Of a DNA stretch of 6,928 nt, positions 5,667-6,928 are shown piece by piece. Within the stretch, counting starts at the first letter, position 1; the number at the start of each line of letters is the position of its first letter. Both the position numbers and the translations under genes were made by a program. The notes under the pieces were generated by a model. That model searched no databases, was not told the DNA's origin, and saw nothing but the letters and a program-made list of their open reading frames with translations. Origin of the DNA: Actinomycetota bacterium (GTDB lineage: Bacteria > Actinomycetota > Thermoleophilia > Solirubrobacterales > Solirubrobacteraceae); contig WLNX01000095.1 of the NCBI GenBank assembly GCA_009699565.1, positions 1-6,928 of the forward strand, in the 5' to 3' direction.

Positions 5667-6928
5667 CTATTTGAACCTGAAACGCTTGCTGTTCGGGGTG
5701 CCCTTGGTGCTGCCCTTGGCGGGTATCACGGAGGCGTTCCACGTGCCTTTCGCGAGCTTCAACGTGCAGCTTCGGCGGGCGACCTTGAGCTTGCCTTGCT
5801 TGATCGTGACGTTCTTGCATACGCCAGTCTTGAGGATGCTCCCGTTGGTAGCGGTCAGCGTGTAGGTAACGCCAGCGACCGGGGAGATGAGGGCTGTAAC
5901 CGTCTTCGCTTTCGCAGACGAAGACCAGGCAACAGCTGGTTTAGCTGGCGGCACGACCGGAGCGACCGGTTTCACACTCCCGGACGGCGCTGATGCAGCG
6001 GTTTGCCAGGTCGCGAGCTTCGCTTTCGCGGTGAACGTGTAAGCAGTTCCGTTAGTCAGGCCGCTAACTACGCACGATGACTGGACGAAGCTGATTGTGC
6101 AGCGCTTCGAAGCGTCTTGAACCGCGGTGACGGTGTAGGACGATGGCGCACCGTTCGCTGCTGACAGCGGATTGGCTGCAACGCTGACGGTTGCAGTCCG
6201 GCTCCCGGTGTTGCCGAGAACTGCTGAAGGTGCCGCAGGCTTGGCAGGCGCAGCGGGGTATGAGCTCGACGTGATCTTCGACACATTGTCTGCGAAGAGG
6301 TTGGCGGTGTAGACGTTGCCAGCCGAATCAAGCGTAAGTGCGGTCGGGTTGCTGCCGGTCGCTGCCCAGTTGTTTGTTGTGACACCGGCGCGCGTGATCT
6401 TCCACACGCTGCTCGTGGCACCGCTGCCGGTATAGACGTTGCCGGCCGGATCGAGCGTGATCCCGAACTGGGCAAAGCCGGTTGTGGCCCAATCGGTGGT
6501 TGTGACGCCAGCGGGCGAAATCTTGGTCACATTGCCGTCGCCGTTGTTGGTCGTGTAAATGTTTCCGGCCAAATCAACCGTGATCGCGCGTGGGTTGTTG
6601 CCGGTGCTCCCAAGCGTTGTTGATACCCCAGCGGGCGTGAGCTTTGTCACATTGTTCGCGCCGCTATTGGCGGTGTAGATGTTGCCTACCGAATCAATCG
6701 TGATCGCTTCCGGGTAGCTGCCGGTTATCCCCAGGATCGTTGATGTGCCGCCGGGCGTGAGCTTTGTCACATTGTTCGAGCCGCTGTTGGCGGTGTAAAT
6801 GTTGCCTACCGAATCAATCGTGATCGCGCTCGGGCGGATACCGGTTGTCCCCAGGATGGTTGATCCACCGTCGGGCGTGATCTTCGACACATTGTTCGAG
6901 AGGGCGTTGGCGGTGTAAATGTTGTCGG
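5667..6928 (-). CDS. Secreted beta-propeller protein with Fn3-like domain, 5'-truncated by the window
   Basis: The last 419 residues of a larger protein; the frame is open to the right edge, so the start and any signal peptide lie outside. A GTG at 6890 is internal (it falls within repeated N-N-V-S-K sequence), not the start. Residues 1-226 hold six NHL/SBBP-type propeller units, each about 40-41 residues with the pattern GNIYTANSGSNNVTKLTP ... TG..P.AITIDS; the last is incomplete. Residues 227-325 (6248-5952) are a fibronectin type III-like domain with SYTVTAV, a Cys pair (RC and SSC, nine apart) and SGLTNGTAYTFTAKA. Residues 326-419 (5951-5670) are a beta-rich C-terminal domain with two Cys residues (GVCKN and RRSC) ending in KRFRFK. 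No LPXTG motif or C-terminal helix is present. Likely an extracellular or surface protein of unknown ligand; propellers of this type often mediate binding rather than catalysis. Confidence 0.87.
   Translation of the reverse strand, partial: DNIYTANALSNNVSKITPDGGSTILGTTGIRPSAITIDSVGNIYTANSGSNNVTKLTPGGTSTILGITGSYPEAITIDSVGNIYTANSGANNVTKLTPAGVSTTLGSTGNNPRAITVDLAGNIYTTNNGDGNVTKISPAGVTTTDWATTGFAQFGITLDPAGNVYTGSGATSSVWKITRAGVTTNNWAATGSNPTALTLDSAGNVYTANLFADNVSKITSSSYPAAPAKPAAPSAVLGNTGSRTATVSVAANPLSAANGAPSSYTVTAVQDASKRCTISFVQSSCVVSGLTNGTAYTFTAKAKLATWQTAASAPSGSVKPVAPVVPPAKPAVAWSSSAKAKTVTALISPVAGVTYTLTATNGSILKTGVCKNVTIKQGKLKVARRSCTLKLAKGTWNASVIPAKGSTKGTPNSKRFRFK
6315..6928 (-). repeat. Tandem 120/123-bp coding repeats (propeller units)
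   Basis: The N-(I/V)-Y-T codons recur at 6923, 6803, 6683, 6563, 6440 and 6317, giving periods of 120, 120, 120, 123 and 123 bases. The units at 6661-6780 and 6781-6900 match at about 102 of 120 positions by hand count, while the units left of 6540 are more diverged and one codon longer. The repeats keep frame and encode propeller blades. The array continues past the right edge. Confidence 0.9.

Noticed and set aside
5569..5993. Overlapping plus-strand open frames across the yjdM/propeller junction
   Set aside because: They are antisense to the two supported genes, lack domains or ribosome sites and disagree with each other in frame.
6888..6890. GTG as the start codon of the propeller protein
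   Set aside because: The repeat pattern continues upstream in frame to the window edge (D-N-I-Y-T-A-N), so the GTG is an internal Val codon of a blade.
6315..6928. Possible CRISPR-like or intergenic repeat array
   Set aside because: The period is 120-123 bases with no unique spacers, and all units are in one open reading frame encoding propeller blades.

Overview
The window comes from a GC-rich bacterium, most likely an actinobacterium. Gene content and style point to the deep-branching Thermoleophilia/Solirubrobacterales type, but this is inferred from codon style, promoter geometry and protein families; no rRNA or marker gene is present to prove it. No tRNA, rRNA, CRISPR array, insertion sequence or phage gene is visible. 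Coding density is very high and no gene-free stretch exceeds about 80 bases.

Layout. Five genes run on the plus strand from 12 to 5220 and two on the minus strand from the right edge to 5228; the two groups converge with 7 bases between stop codons. On the left are two alpha/beta hydrolases of different families: a fold-1 hydrolase (12-1007) and a hormone-sensitive-lipase/GDXG-type esterase (1018-2076). Next comes a tight three-gene unit joined by two ATGA stop/start overlaps: a PstS-like lipoprotein (2103-3107), a four-helix DUF4239-type membrane protein (3104-3916) and a LivJ-type periplasmic binding protein (3913-5220). On the minus strand are a YjdM/PhnA zinc-ribbon protein (5228-5584) and the 3' part of a large secreted beta-propeller protein with an Fn3-like domain and a small cysteine-containing C-terminal domain (5667 to the right edge, 5' end outside).

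The most interesting part is 2103-5220. Two solute-binding proteins of unrelated folds bracket a membrane protein of unknown function, and no permease or ATPase gene is present between or beside them inside the window. The PstS-like protein lacks the usual arginine before its SGT ligand loop, whereas the LivJ-like protein keeps most of the amino-acid-binding landmarks. The arrangement suggests a ligand-sensing or ligand-gated membrane complex rather than an ordinary ABC importer, but this is inference.

Expression. Three gene starts (1018, 2103 and, more weakly, 5584) have a TANNNT-like -10 hexamer exactly 7 bases before the start codon and no convincing Shine-Dalgarno sequence, as expected for leaderless transcripts. 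The internal genes of the three-gene unit instead depend on translational coupling, with a clear GGGAG site before 3104. A hairpin covering both stop codons at the convergent junction and a GC-rich hairpin behind the propeller gene are candidate terminators.
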